From NCBI RefSeq assembly GCF_003353065.1, contig NZ_CP027806.1, forward strand, positions 1,691,353-1,755,352: 64,000 bases of DNA. The letters are read 5' to 3'. Under the pieces are notes generated by a model. That model worked only from the letters and a program-made list of their open reading frames with translations, had not been told where the DNA came from and ran no database searches. The DNA comes from Cyclonatronum proteinivorum. Its GTDB lineage: Bacteria; Bacteroidota; Rhodothermia; Balneolales; Cyclonatronaceae. The translations under genes were made by a program, and so were the position numbers. This document shows positions 24,132-33,594 of this stretch, one piece after another; positions within the stretch are counted from its first letter, which is position 1, and every line of letters starts with the position of its first letter.

Positions 24132-25648
24132 CTCAACTTTCGCACTTCGACAAAAACGGCGCCTAAGTAGCTATTAATTATACACATAAAAATAGGACAA
24201 GCCTTCGATTTTTCTTATATTGTGTTTTTCGCTAAACCAATTAAAATCAATCTAAAAGACCTGTCCTATGCTTGATAAGTTAACACTTTCTTCGGTAATA
24301 AACACCCCTTGGGTTCTTGCGTGGTTCAAAAAGTTTTGTGACAGCAAACAACTCAAGCAAGCAGGGTTCTACAAGCGTGCCGGCATGGGGATTGCTCAGT
24401 TGCTCCACCTTTTGGTCGTACTACCCATGACCCACCTAAAGGTTTATACTTTCAGTGGTGACTCCCTGCCCGTGGCCGGTCGTGATGCGTTCTACCGCTT
24501 GTTAAGCAACACCAGCTATGACTGGCGCATGCTATTGTTATCTATTGCCCTGAAGATGACCCGTCATTTTGATACCCTCACTGATGATGATCAGCCCCGC
24601 TATCTTATTTTCGACGATACCGGCTACAAGCGCGATCGCAGTAAATGTGTTGAATATCTGGGTCGTCAACATGATCACAGCCATGGCAGGTATTTCCGCG
24701 GCTTTAGGATGCTCACCGCGGTCTGGAGCGACGGACATAGCTGCCTGCCCTTGGGTTTCGAACTGCTTACCAATGAGGACGCCGACAAACGTATCGGTCC
24801 GGATCCTAAAGTTGACAAGCGCACCAATGGCGGCAAACGCGTGATCGCGGCCACGCAAAAGGCCACCGATCTGACCATCACCATGGCCCAAAGCGCATAT
24901 AATCATAAGTTTAAGATGGATTATGTGCTTTTTGACAGTTGGTTCGCATTTCCCCAAGTGATCAAGGAAGTGGCCAAACATACACCTGTAATCTGCCGGG
25001 GCAAGAACACAGCGGCATTGAAATTCAAGCACCAGCAAAAAATATACAGTGTTGAAAGCCTGCCTTTAATATTCAAGAAAGGCGGACAGACCTTCAAAAA
25101 TCCTGACATTATCGGCAGTGCAGTCGTTGAGTTGCTAAATACGAATCTGAAAGTCCGTGTGGTAGTGGTTACCAACAGACATGACCCCGACAAGAAGATT
25201 GTCTTTATTTCCACTGATACGCAGCTAAGCGCCGATGAAATCTGCTGCATTTACGCCCGCAGATGGGACATCGAGGTGTGCTTTAAAGCCATTAAACAGC
25301 ACTTGGGACTGTACTGCATGCAGATGCGCGACTATAGCGGTCTGATCGGTTGCTGCAGCGTTGTTATCATCAGATATCTTATGCTGGCCTATTATCATCG
25401 CGGCTGCATCGATGACAGGACGTTACCAGGGATGTTTTATGCCTGTGTTCAGCAGCTGCAGGCAGCAACCATAGAAGCCTGTATCGAAATACTGCGAGTG
25501 AAATTTAAAGAGTTCGCCGAATCTAAACAGGCCCAGCTTGTAAGCAATGTACTGGTTGAGTTTCTTCAGATGTTTGAAAACTTCAAATCCGAGATTATGG
25601 CCCAATTTGAACCGATTTTTAAGCTAAATTTGAAGTGCGAAAGTTGAG
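24132..25648 (+). mobile_element. IS4-superfamily insertion sequence, 1517 bp
   Basis: It has perfect 17-bp terminal inverted repeats, CTCAACTTTCGCACTTC and its complement. The flanking direct repeat TTGTAA (24126-24131 and 25649-25654) is a 6-bp target duplication. It holds a single complete DDE transposase gene and is inserted opposite in orientation to the IS110 transposase it disrupts. It looks intact and recent, because both ends and the duplication are undecayed. Confidence 0.93.
24268..25647 (+). CDS. IS4-family DDE transposase
   Basis: The 459-residue protein has the DDE_Tnp_1 layout: first Asp in RYLIFDDTGYKRD (about 113), second Asp in DYVLFDSWFAFP, and the C-terminal YARRWDIEVCFKAIKQHLG. 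The last carries the Y-x2-R-x3-E-x6-K signature of the IS4 superfamily. The stop codon overlaps the right terminal repeat, so the gene fills nearly the whole element. No frameshift is visible, so it is probably functional. Confidence 0.93.
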   Translation: MLDKLTLSSVINTPWVLAWFKKFCDSKQLKQAGFYKRAGMGIAQLLHLLVVLPMTHLKVYTFSGDSLPVAGRDAFYRLLSNTSYDWRMLLLSIALKMTRHFDTLTDDDQPRYLIFDDTGYKRDRSKCVEYLGRQHDHSHGRYFRGFRMLTAVWSDGHSCLPLGFELLTNEDADKRIGPDPKVDKRTNGGKRVIAATQKATDLTITMAQSAYNHKFKMDYVLFDSWFAFPQVIKEVAKHTPVICRGKNTAALKFKHQQKIYSVESLPLIFKKGGQTFKNPDIIGSAVVELLNTNLKVRVVVVTNRHDPDKKIVFISTDTQLSADEICCIYARRWDIEVCFKAIKQHLGLYCMQMRDYSGLIGCCSVVIIRYLMLAYYHRGCIDDRTLPGMFYACVQQLQAATIEACIEILRVKFKEFAESKQAQLVSNVLVEFLQMFENFKSEIMAQFEPIFKLNLKCES

Positions 25649-26567
25649 TTGTAATAGGGCTGCCGCTTGTGCGACAAAATATTGCCCACCGGCATATACA
25701 TCGCTGCCCTGATGCGCGCATTGCCCTGTTTCGACATTTTTCTCTTGCCTTTGTGTTTGCCTGACTCCTTAACCACTATATCGTAACCCGCATAGCTGAT
25801 CAGCTGGCTTCTTGACGTAAAGTATTCAAAGCCCAGCGTCTCTGCCAGCACCGTGGAGATTGTAATCAAACCTATCGACGGAATCGACTTCAGCTTATCC
25901 ACCTTTTCTTCGATCTCCGGATCCGAATCCAGATGCCTGGTGATCAGCTTTTCAAGCTTGGTGATCTGTTTATCCAAGGCAGCGATGGTTTGCTGGACAA
26001 TCTTGCGCGTATCTTTGATAGCGTAAGCGCTGTAATTGAGAGCGTGAAGCTGGTTTTTGAGCTGGGTCCGCTGTTCTACCAACGCGCCACGGGTACGCGT
26101 GAGCTGACGCAGCTCGCTCCAATAGGGTTTAATGCCCCGCCATAGCTGCAGCTTCTTGCGCGCACCCATCAGGGCTAGCCCGCGGGCATCAATACGGTCG
26201 GTTTTGTTCTTGAATCCCTCAGACTCATTGAATCTACGCGCCTGACTGGGTAAAACCACGCTTAATGCCCATTCGGGGTGGTTATCAAACAGGTGCAGGG
26301 CAACCCGCTCGTAATACACACCGGTGGCTTCCATGGTGATGCGCACCGGTGCAGGCTGTTTGGACTCCCATTTGGTGACCCAGCTGACAAACTTGGGCAG
26401 CTCTGCCTGGGTGTTGTTAAACTTTCTGGAGGAGCGTACACGCTCGGTCTGTTCAACAGGGTTATACTCGAGGATGCAGGCCTTGAAGTCGTCTTTTGAG
26501 ATATCTATGCCAATGGAATAAAACATGACTAATCAATAGTTTAGTGGTGTGTTATTTGCATCCGAAG

Positions 26568-26780
26568 CAGGATCCTGTCGCATGAATTTCACTCATGAAT
26601 GGTAGCTTTAGAAACGGGTCTAAGCTCTAGGTACTGTTGTCTTTCAACGCCAGGATACAAGTCTGGTTATGCCTGGCGTGGTTCATCCGGTTAAACCGGT
26701 GATTGTGATGCTCCGAGGGTGCCAGACTTGCTCCTATTTCGGTTGTTTGGTTTCTAATCTAACACTTGCCCGATTAGACG
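26568..26780 (-). ncRNA. Candidate IS110 bridge RNA
   Basis: The leader upstream of the IS110 transposase folds on the minus strand into three units. The 5' hairpin is TCTAATC/GATTAGA (26753-26778). The target-binding loop is closed by CAAGTCTGG/CCAGACTTG (26658-26666 with 26722-26730) and has a CCGG...CCGG tip (26687-26699). The donor-binding loop is closed by ATCCTG/CAGGAT (26572-26577 with 26651-26656), with an AGCTTAGA/TCTAAAGCT tip (26604-26626). In these loops GAGCATCAC (26713-26705) equals the left target, and GCCAG (26677-26673) complements core plus right target. ACAGTACCT (26637-26629) equals the right end plus core, and ATGAG (26596-26592) complements core plus left end. This matches the known IS621 bridge RNA plan. 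Exact RNA ends are estimated. Confidence 0.8.
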
Positions 26781-26808
26781 CCAATTTGAATCAAAATTAA
26801 CATATGAG

Positions 26809-26850
26809 TGATGCTCTCGGTGTTTCCCCCCAAAAATAAAAATGTGCCCC
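26809..26850 (+). repeat. Dispersed repeat copy G, right part, split by IS110
   Basis: TGATGCTCTCGGTGTTTCCCCC followed by AAAAATAAAAATG continues the repeat whose left part ends at 23860. Confidence 0.75.
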
Positions 26851-26921
26851 CAACCCGGTGCTTTGGGCTTCGGCCCGGAAAGCGGGTTTAGTTCTGCGGG
26901 GACTTGCCGGCGTTTTTGGAG

Positions 26922-29153
26922 TTATTCGCTGCGGTGTGCTGGCGGGGGGAGGTTGAGCCGGGTTTCGCTTTCGTTGGCCTGTTTCACGGTTTCGCGGATG
27001 ATGGCATCAAGCTCCTTAATTTCGCTCCTTAAATACCCGATAATGTCGTTTAGCTCCGCATGTGATTTCGGACTTACATCGTCAAAATAATTACAAATGC
27101 CCAGGATGTTGGCCACAGGGCGGCGCAGCTCATGGGATTGCTGCCACGCGATCTGGCGAAAGGTCTCATTTTGTTTGAGGATAATATCCTGCCGCTTTTT
27201 GAGCTCGGTGACATCCTGCATGATCACAATGATGAATTTTTGGCCGCCCGCGGTGAAAGTGTTCAGGCTTGCGTTGACCACAATGAGCTGACCTGCTTTG
27301 TTCAGGGTAGGCAGGAAAGATTCCATGCGGGTGTTTTTGCCGCCGGCCCGGAGGTACGTTTGCTGCTTTGCCCTGTGATTTTTCCGGAGCTCTTTCGGAA
27401 TCAGGAATTCCATGCGGCGGTTGAGCACTTCTTCTTCGGTGTAGCCGTACACCTTTTCGAATTTATTGTTTACAAACTGAATGCGGAAATCTTCACAAAA
27501 GATGAGCATGGGGTCGGGAATAGCTTCAATGGTCTGCTGCAGTTTGTGTTCGCTTTCTTCAAGGAGGTTGCGGGAGTTCTGCAGCTGCTGCTCATTCTGA
27601 ACGCGTTCGCTTACATCGTGCAGGTAGCCGTTCCAGACAGTGCTGCCGTCGTTATCCCGGTAAGGTGTGGATTTGGCTTCGATCCATACTATCTGCCCGG
27701 ATTTATTTTTGATCCGGAAGGTTTGTTCCCAGTTAGTGAGGGTTTTGGCAGAGTCGAGAATCGAGGTGAAGATCCGTTTTTGATCGTCTGCGTGGATGTT
27801 GCTAAAGGCTGCGGATGCGTTGGACTGGATTTGCTCAGGGATGACATCAAAGAGTTTTGTGAGGCCCTCACTGGCAAAAGTGAAATGCATGCTGCGATCC
27901 GGGAGCATGCGGAACTGATAAATAACACCGGGTACATTCCGGCTTACCTGTTCCTGGTATTTGGCAAATTTCTGACGCTCCTGTGTTGCCCGAACCCGTA
28001 AGCTGACATCGCGCACAAGCATTAGTGCAGTGTCGCTTTGTAAGGGGGAAATGCTGGCGTCGAAATAGTTGGTTTGCTGACCATCTTCGACTGAGAAGGA
28101 GACTTGCCCGTTTTTTTTCTCATTAATCGCAGCCTTTATCTGAAGCAGCAGCATGGCAGCGGTTTCTTTTGTGAAAATATGATGCAGAAACTGCGTGGTA
28201 AGTCCGGCTGTGTCTTTTTTTCCCTGAAGCTGAATATCGGTGATACTGCCGTCGCTGCGCACAACGTACAGGTCATCGGGCAGATTGGTAAGGAGGGCGC
28301 GGCGGTATTCTTCTGCCTTTTTTCGTTCATCAATATTGGTGGTATTCAGGGTGAAGCCTACGACCTCTTTCCGGGCGCCATAAACGGGATAGTACCGGAA
28401 CTGAAACCAAAAGCCGTTGATGTTTTTGTCTTTTTTTATGGTTTTGCCAGCCAGAGCTTTTGCAGCGTCCTGTTTAAATTCCTGGAGATTTTCGGGTAGC
28501 ACAAAGTCATAAATGTTACAGCCGTTATACAGAGGCTTTCCAAACACCTGCTGGGCTGCCAGCGCAGCAGCTTTATTGAAAGATTGTAGTTTGAAATCCC
28601 GGCCAACGAGTATATGACCGTCGCTTGTGCTGTTCAGAATGGCTTCCAGCCTTACCTTGGTATCTTCTGTTTCTTTGCGGTTTTCTTCTTCTTTGGTAGC
28701 ATCATGCCCAACGGCAAGGATGCCAAGCGGATTCTGTTCCGCGTCTTGTATGAGGCTGAATTCCCAGCGGGTAAGTATCCAGCTGTCCGTGTCCGGGCCC
28801 GGTTTGCGAAGCATGAGGGTTACCGGTTGATCCGGATGCGCCATGCAGCTTACTGCAGCCTCAAGGGTCATCGCACTGTCTTCCGGGTGGATGGTATCGC
28901 TAAAATTCAACCCCCCGCGCATATCCCGCACACGTGCAAAACGGTTGTTGTAGCAAGGGTTGACATACATAATGTTACCCTGCATATCGGTTGCCAGAAC
29001 GCTGTAGGTACCTGAATTGCGCAAGACGTGCGGTACGTATTCAGCGAGAGATGATGGTTTTTTTGACACCTTAGCCGCTTCTGTTGCTGTTCTGAAATTT
29101 TTGATGATATACGGCAGGCAGTTTAACTGCAATACCGGAAGGATTGACCACAA
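26922..29153 (-). CDS. Multi-PAS sensor protein with HisKA-like end but no ATPase domain
   Basis: The 743 residues hold about five PAS-type modules. Approximate positions are 43-150 (YSVLATDMQGNIMYVNP), 165-280, 285-395, 400-530 (a PAS_3-type fold) and 545-660 (FVNNKFEKVYGYTEEEV). The C-terminal helix pair (670-743) contains SHELRRPVANILG, like a histidine-kinase dimerisation/phosphoacceptor domain. The protein stops there: no HATPase_c domain (N, G1 or G2 boxes) follows. No transmembrane helix is clear, so it is probably cytoplasmic. The TTG at 29153 is the most upstream start; the GTG near 29080 (VSKKPSS) is an alternative. Similar ATPase-less PAS proteins are common in Bacteroidota and may modulate other kinases. 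Confidence 0.82.
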   Translation of the reverse strand: MWSILPVLQLNCLPYIIKNFRTATEAAKVSKKPSSLAEYVPHVLRNSGTYSVLATDMQGNIMYVNPCYNNRFARVRDMRGGLNFSDTIHPEDSAMTLEAAVSCMAHPDQPVTLMLRKPGPDTDSWILTRWEFSLIQDAEQNPLGILAVGHDATKEEENRKETEDTKVRLEAILNSTSDGHILVGRDFKLQSFNKAAALAAQQVFGKPLYNGCNIYDFVLPENLQEFKQDAAKALAGKTIKKDKNINGFWFQFRYYPVYGARKEVVGFTLNTTNIDERKKAEEYRRALLTNLPDDLYVVRSDGSITDIQLQGKKDTAGLTTQFLHHIFTKETAAMLLLQIKAAINEKKNGQVSFSVEDGQQTNYFDASISPLQSDTALMLVRDVSLRVRATQERQKFAKYQEQVSRNVPGVIYQFRMLPDRSMHFTFASEGLTKLFDVIPEQIQSNASAAFSNIHADDQKRIFTSILDSAKTLTNWEQTFRIKNKSGQIVWIEAKSTPYRDNDGSTVWNGYLHDVSERVQNEQQLQNSRNLLEESEHKLQQTIEAIPDPMLIFCEDFRIQFVNNKFEKVYGYTEEEVLNRRMEFLIPKELRKNHRAKQQTYLRAGGKNTRMESFLPTLNKAGQLIVVNASLNTFTAGGQKFIIVIMQDVTELKKRQDIILKQNETFRQIAWQQSHELRRPVANILGICNYFDDVSPKSHAELNDIIGYLRSEIKELDAIIRETVKQANESETRLNLPPPAHRSE

Positions 29154-29443
29154 AGTTAAGTAATCGGCTATTCAATATCATAAGGATATTGTCAATACCC
29201 TTACAAACGATTTCGTTAATCAAAGCAATTGTTAATCTTTGATTAAGACAACCTGTTGTAAACGGCTGAAGCTGAACACATAAAATCATCCACAGTTTCT
29301 AATCTTTGAAAGCGCTTTTTTGATTGGTGTGAAGTATTTCTTATAGGGGTAATACCCAAAGGTTAGTTTTTCTGAAATTTCAGCTTGCTTTTAGCGGATT
29401 GCGCATTTAGGTTACAGAAAGTCAAATCACAACACACATTTTT

Positions 29444-29545
29444 ATGCACACACAACCTCACATACAACTTATCACTGTATCGGCTTCGCCTCTGGCGATC
29501 GTTGCTAGTTCTGTTGTATTGCGCCGCCGCTGTCGTACAGGGTGA
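29444..29545 (+). CDS. Arginine-rich leader peptide of the arg operon
   Basis: This 33-codon frame starts at an ATG and ends just before a terminator hairpin. Near its end it has three consecutive CGC Arg codons, one Cys codon and a CGT Arg codon (LRRRCRTG at residues 26-33), so four of the last seven residues are Arg. It lies 177 bases upstream of argF-argG-argH. Such leader peptides let the ribosome sense charged tRNA-Arg. The placement of the stop codon inside a sequence able to pair with the terminator's left arm supports this role. Confidence 0.75.
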   Translation: MHTQPHIQLITVSASPLAIVASSVVLRRRCRTG

Positions 29546-29616
29546 GGTATGCGTCGGTACGTTGGTACCCTCTTTTCCCCGCCCCGGTTAATTCACTTTA
29601 GCCGGGGCTTTTTTTT
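29540..29616 (+). promoter_or_regulatory. Arginine attenuator (antiterminator/terminator switch)
   Basis: Segment GGGTGAGG (29540-29547) spans the leader stop codon and can pair, with one mismatch and one G-U, with CCCCGCCC (29577-29584). That target overlaps the left arm of the terminator. If the ribosome stalls at the Arg codons the first segment is free to form the antiterminator; if it reaches the stop codon it covers it and the terminator forms. A small GGTAC/GTACC hairpin lies between. The pairings are read by eye, not computed. Confidence 0.6.
29581..29616 (+). terminator. Intrinsic terminator of the arg attenuator
   Basis: GCCCCGG and CCGGGGC arms flank a 14-base loop and are followed by eight T. 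It precedes, rather than follows, the arg genes, and no independent gene ends here except the leader peptide. Confidence 0.88.
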
Positions 29617-29721
29617 GGCCTCAAGCCATCCATGCTCCTGTATTGATCCTCCCAAATCAAGTCAAATCAAAACAAAACAAATCAAAACAAAACAAGCCTA
29701 ATCAATCAACCCTACGCTGCC

Positions 29722-30729
29722 ATGCAAAACCTCCTCACCATTAGTGCCTACACGCCGGATTTTTATCAGCACGTGCTCGACCTGAGCGCCTACCTCGACA
29801 AACAGCGGAAGCTGAAGCCGCTGGACGGGGCCTCGATTCTGTTCTGTTTCGAAAAGCCTTCCCTGCGTACCAAGCTGGCAACCGAGGTTGCCGTGAATCA
29901 GCTGGGCGGCTCGGTTATTCACATCACGCCGGAGGAATTTCTGGGCGGCAAAATCCTGCATGCCCCGCAGGATGCCGAAGTTCCCGGTCTGCCGGAAGAA
30001 CGCGAGGCGCTGCAGGACACCGTCAAAAATGTATCGCAGTGGTGCGACGGGATTTTCGCGCGGGTGTACAAGCACGAAACCCTGCAAAAGCTGGCGCAGT
30101 GGAGCGATATTCCGGTCATCAGCGGACTTTGCAACGACCATCACCCGATGCAGGCGATTGCCGATTTGTACACCATTCATGAGTCGTTTCGCAGCGACAA
30201 GCCGCTGACCATCACCTTCGTGGGCGATGCAAATAACGTGGCGTTTTCGCTGATCGAAATCGGGCTGCTCTTCGGGCACAAGATGCAGTTTGCCGGTCCG
30301 ATGCCCTGCTACTGGAACCGCGATCAGCTGGCACATTTTGCCGCGCTCGGGTCCCGCTACGGCGGCAGCTTCACCCACGGTTCAGATCCGCTGCCCCTTG
30401 TGCGGCAATCGGATGTGGTGTACACCGATTCCTTTGTCTCGATGGGACAGGAACATCAGTATGCCGAAAAGCTGCGGCATTTCGCGGGCTATCAGGTTAA
30501 CGAGGCGCTGTTCAGCAAGGCGCCATCCCATGCGCGCTTCATGCACTGCCTGCCCGCACACCGCGGCCTTGAAGTCACCGACGCGGTCATGGATCACTCC
30601 AATTCCCTGGTGTATCAGCAAGCCAAAAACCGGATGGTCACCGCGAAGGGCGTCTTCGCCGTGCTCTGCAACGCGGAGTACCGCACCGAAGCCCCGGTTC
30701 AGGCAGCAGCAGCCCTGCCAACCCTCTGA
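29722..30729 (+). CDS. argF: Ornithine (or N-acylornithine) carbamoyltransferase
   Basis: The 335-residue protein is an aspartate/ornithine transcarbamylase family member that makes citrulline, or its N-acyl form, from carbamoyl phosphate. The carbamoyl-phosphate site reads FEKPSLRTK rather than the usual STRTR; SLRT is more common in acetyl/succinylornithine enzymes of Bacteroidota. Other motifs are ornithine-type: DHHPMQAIADL (Met replacing the usual Cys), DSFVSMGQE, and MHCLPAHRGLEVTD at the C-terminal end. The acceptor substrate is therefore not certain. It is first in the argF-argG-argH unit and sits behind the arginine attenuator. Confidence 0.9.
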   Translation: MQNLLTISAYTPDFYQHVLDLSAYLDKQRKLKPLDGASILFCFEKPSLRTKLATEVAVNQLGGSVIHITPEEFLGGKILHAPQDAEVPGLPEEREALQDTVKNVSQWCDGIFARVYKHETLQKLAQWSDIPVISGLCNDHHPMQAIADLYTIHESFRSDKPLTITFVGDANNVAFSLIEIGLLFGHKMQFAGPMPCYWNRDQLAHFAALGSRYGGSFTHGSDPLPLVRQSDVVYTDSFVSMGQEHQYAEKLRHFAGYQVNEALFSKAPSHARFMHCLPAHRGLEVTDAVMDHSNSLVYQQAKNRMVTAKGVFAVLCNAEYRTEAPVQAAAALPTL

Positions 30730-30766
30730 TTTTTCCAACCTTCCCTCAACTCAATTCTTCTGTATC

Positions 30767-32041
30767 ATGAATCAATCCACTGCCTATCAGAAAGTTGCCT
30801 CGCATGAGGCTCAAAAAGGAACCTTCGACAGATGCCTGCTGCTGTACTCCGGCGGGCTCGACACCTCGGTCATGCTCAAATGGATTCAGGATGAGTACGG
30901 CTGCGAAGTCGTAGCCCTGACCGTGAACCTGGGGCAGCGTGCCGATAACATGGAGGCCATCCGAGAGAAGGCGCTCAAGCTTGGCGCGAAGGACTGCATT
31001 GTTTACGACGCCCGTGCGGAATTCGCGGAGCTGTGCATGGAAGCGGTGAAAGCCAATGCCGACTATCAGGGCGGCTACGCGCTCGGCTGTCCGCTGGGGA
31101 GGGTGATGATCTCCCAAATCGCAGTCAAAATTGCCGCGGAGTACGGTTGTGAGGTGATCGCACACGGCTGCACCGGCAAGGGCAACGATCAGGTGCGGTT
31201 TGAGGGCTACATCACGACCCTGAATCCGCAGGTCAAAATCATCGCACCGGTCCGCGAGTGGGCGATGGGCCGCGATGAGGAAATCGAATACGCCCTGAAG
31301 CACGGCATCCCCGTGGAGCAAACCCAAAAAGCACCGTATTCCTACGACGAGAACATGTGGGCCAACACGGGCGAGGGCGGCGAGATTGAAGATCCGCGGC
31401 TGATTCCGCCGCTGGAGAACATCCTGAAATGGTGCAACACCCCCAAGAATGCCCCGGATGAGGAAGAGCTGGTCGTGCTCGAATTTGAGGAAGGCAAGCC
31501 GGTCGCGTTAAACTATCAGACGCTGCCTCCTGCGGAAATCATTCAGGCCCTGAATGCGATAGGCGGCAAAAATGCAGTCGGGTACTTTCACCTGATTGAA
31601 GACCGGATTGTCGGGCTGAAGGTGCGGGGCGTGTACGAAAATCCGGCAGCGCACCTGCTCATCCAGGCGCACAAAAACCTGGAGCAGCTCGTCTCAACCC
31701 GTGAAGAAAACGAGCTCAAAACCTTCCTCGACACCAAATGGGCCTACCTCTGCTACGGCGCCAAATATTTTGAGCCGGTGATGGACAACATCCGCGCCTT
31801 TCAGGACAAACAAAACGAGAAGGTCAGCGGGAAGGTCACCCTGCGCCTCTACAAAGGCAACTGCGAGGTTGTTGCCCTCGATTCGCCCTATTCGCTGTTT
31901 GACGAGCACCTGGCGACCTTCAACAAATCCGCCGATTTCAACCAAAATGCCTCCGCCGGATTTATCGAATTGTGGAATCTCCCGCAGAAAACCGCGCATC
32001 AGGTCAAGCGCGGGAAGCTTGCGGGGGTGTCGGCACCGTAA
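30767..32041 (+). CDS. argG: Argininosuccinate synthase
   Basis: The start was put at the ATG at 30767, 37 bases after argF. The 424-residue protein has the N-type ATP pyrophosphatase P-loop LLYSGGLDTSVMLKW at the N-terminus, YALGCPLGR, and AHGCTGKGNDQVRFE, all diagnostic of argininosuccinate synthase. It joins citrulline and aspartate with ATP, the penultimate step to arginine. Its length is normal for the family. Confidence 0.96.
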   Translation: MNQSTAYQKVASHEAQKGTFDRCLLLYSGGLDTSVMLKWIQDEYGCEVVALTVNLGQRADNMEAIREKALKLGAKDCIVYDARAEFAELCMEAVKANADYQGGYALGCPLGRVMISQIAVKIAAEYGCEVIAHGCTGKGNDQVRFEGYITTLNPQVKIIAPVREWAMGRDEEIEYALKHGIPVEQTQKAPYSYDENMWANTGEGGEIEDPRLIPPLENILKWCNTPKNAPDEEELVVLEFEEGKPVALNYQTLPPAEIIQALNAIGGKNAVGYFHLIEDRIVGLKVRGVYENPAAHLLIQAHKNLEQLVSTREENELKTFLDTKWAYLCYGAKYFEPVMDNIRAFQDKQNEKVSGKVTLRLYKGNCEVVALDSPYSLFDEHLATFNKSADFNQNASAGFIELWNLPQKTAHQVKRGKLAGVSAP

Positions 32042-32301
32042 ATCATGAGTCCGGTGTGGCGGACGCGATTTGGCCTTTGGTTTCCGGATTTATAATCCGG
32101 GTTCCGTTTTCGATTTCGCATCCGGATTCCGATTTGATTTCCGGGTTCCGTGGAGAAAGGGCATGCCCTTTCTCTACGTGTTACGCGCGTTACCCGTTTT
32201 ACGTGTGTTATGCGCGTTTTCCCGGATTTACCGGATTACCTTGCAACCGGGTTTGTATATTCAACATCCCAAAAATTCCATTTACAATTATCGTCAACCA
32301 A
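32042..32301. other. argG-argH spacer with internal near-repeats
   Basis: The 260-base spacer is long for an operon. It contains repeated TCCGG-type words (GGATTTATAATCCGGGTTCCG, GCATCCGGATTCCG, TTTCCGGGTTCCG). A second block repeats TTACGCGCGTTACCCG / TTATGCGCGTTTTCCCG. No convincing coding frame or intrinsic terminator is present. It may hold a second promoter. Confidence 0.45.

Positions 32302-33594
<1,293 letters not shown>

Larger units (their letters stand above)
23903..26526 (-). pseudogene. IS110-family transposase, disrupted
   Basis: The N-terminal part runs from the ATG at 26526 to 25655 and shows the RuvC-like DEDD catalytic residues: GIDISKDDF, EATGVYYER and KTDRIDARGLA. The Tnp region includes SIGLITISTVLAE and GNARIRAAMYM. 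The frame breaks after RQPYY and resumes at 24131 with NYYDRLFSRHG, ending at 23903. Removing the IS4-type element and one copy of TTGTAA restores a 366-codon open frame exactly, so the insertion is the only lesion. The C-terminus contains a 50-bp palindrome. The partner bridge RNA lies just upstream. Confidence 0.9.
23861..26808 (-). mobile_element. IS110-family element, interrupted by an IS4-type element
   Basis: Boundaries were inferred from the broken dispersed repeat: the left repeat half ends ...GCCAG at 23860 and the right half resumes at 26809. An AG dinucleotide (CT on the minus strand) is present at both junctions (23859-23860 and 26807-26808), as expected for an IS110 core. Without the 1517-bp insert and its 6-bp duplication the element is about 1425 bp, normal for IS110. 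The minus-strand order is left end, structured noncoding leader, transposase, right end. There is no target duplication beyond the core. Confidence 0.8.

Noticed and set aside
29385-29591. 68-residue frame overlapping the arg leader peptide
   Set aside because: It runs through the attenuator region in another frame and into the terminator's left arm. The 33-codon frame has the Arg-codon cluster and stops at the right place.
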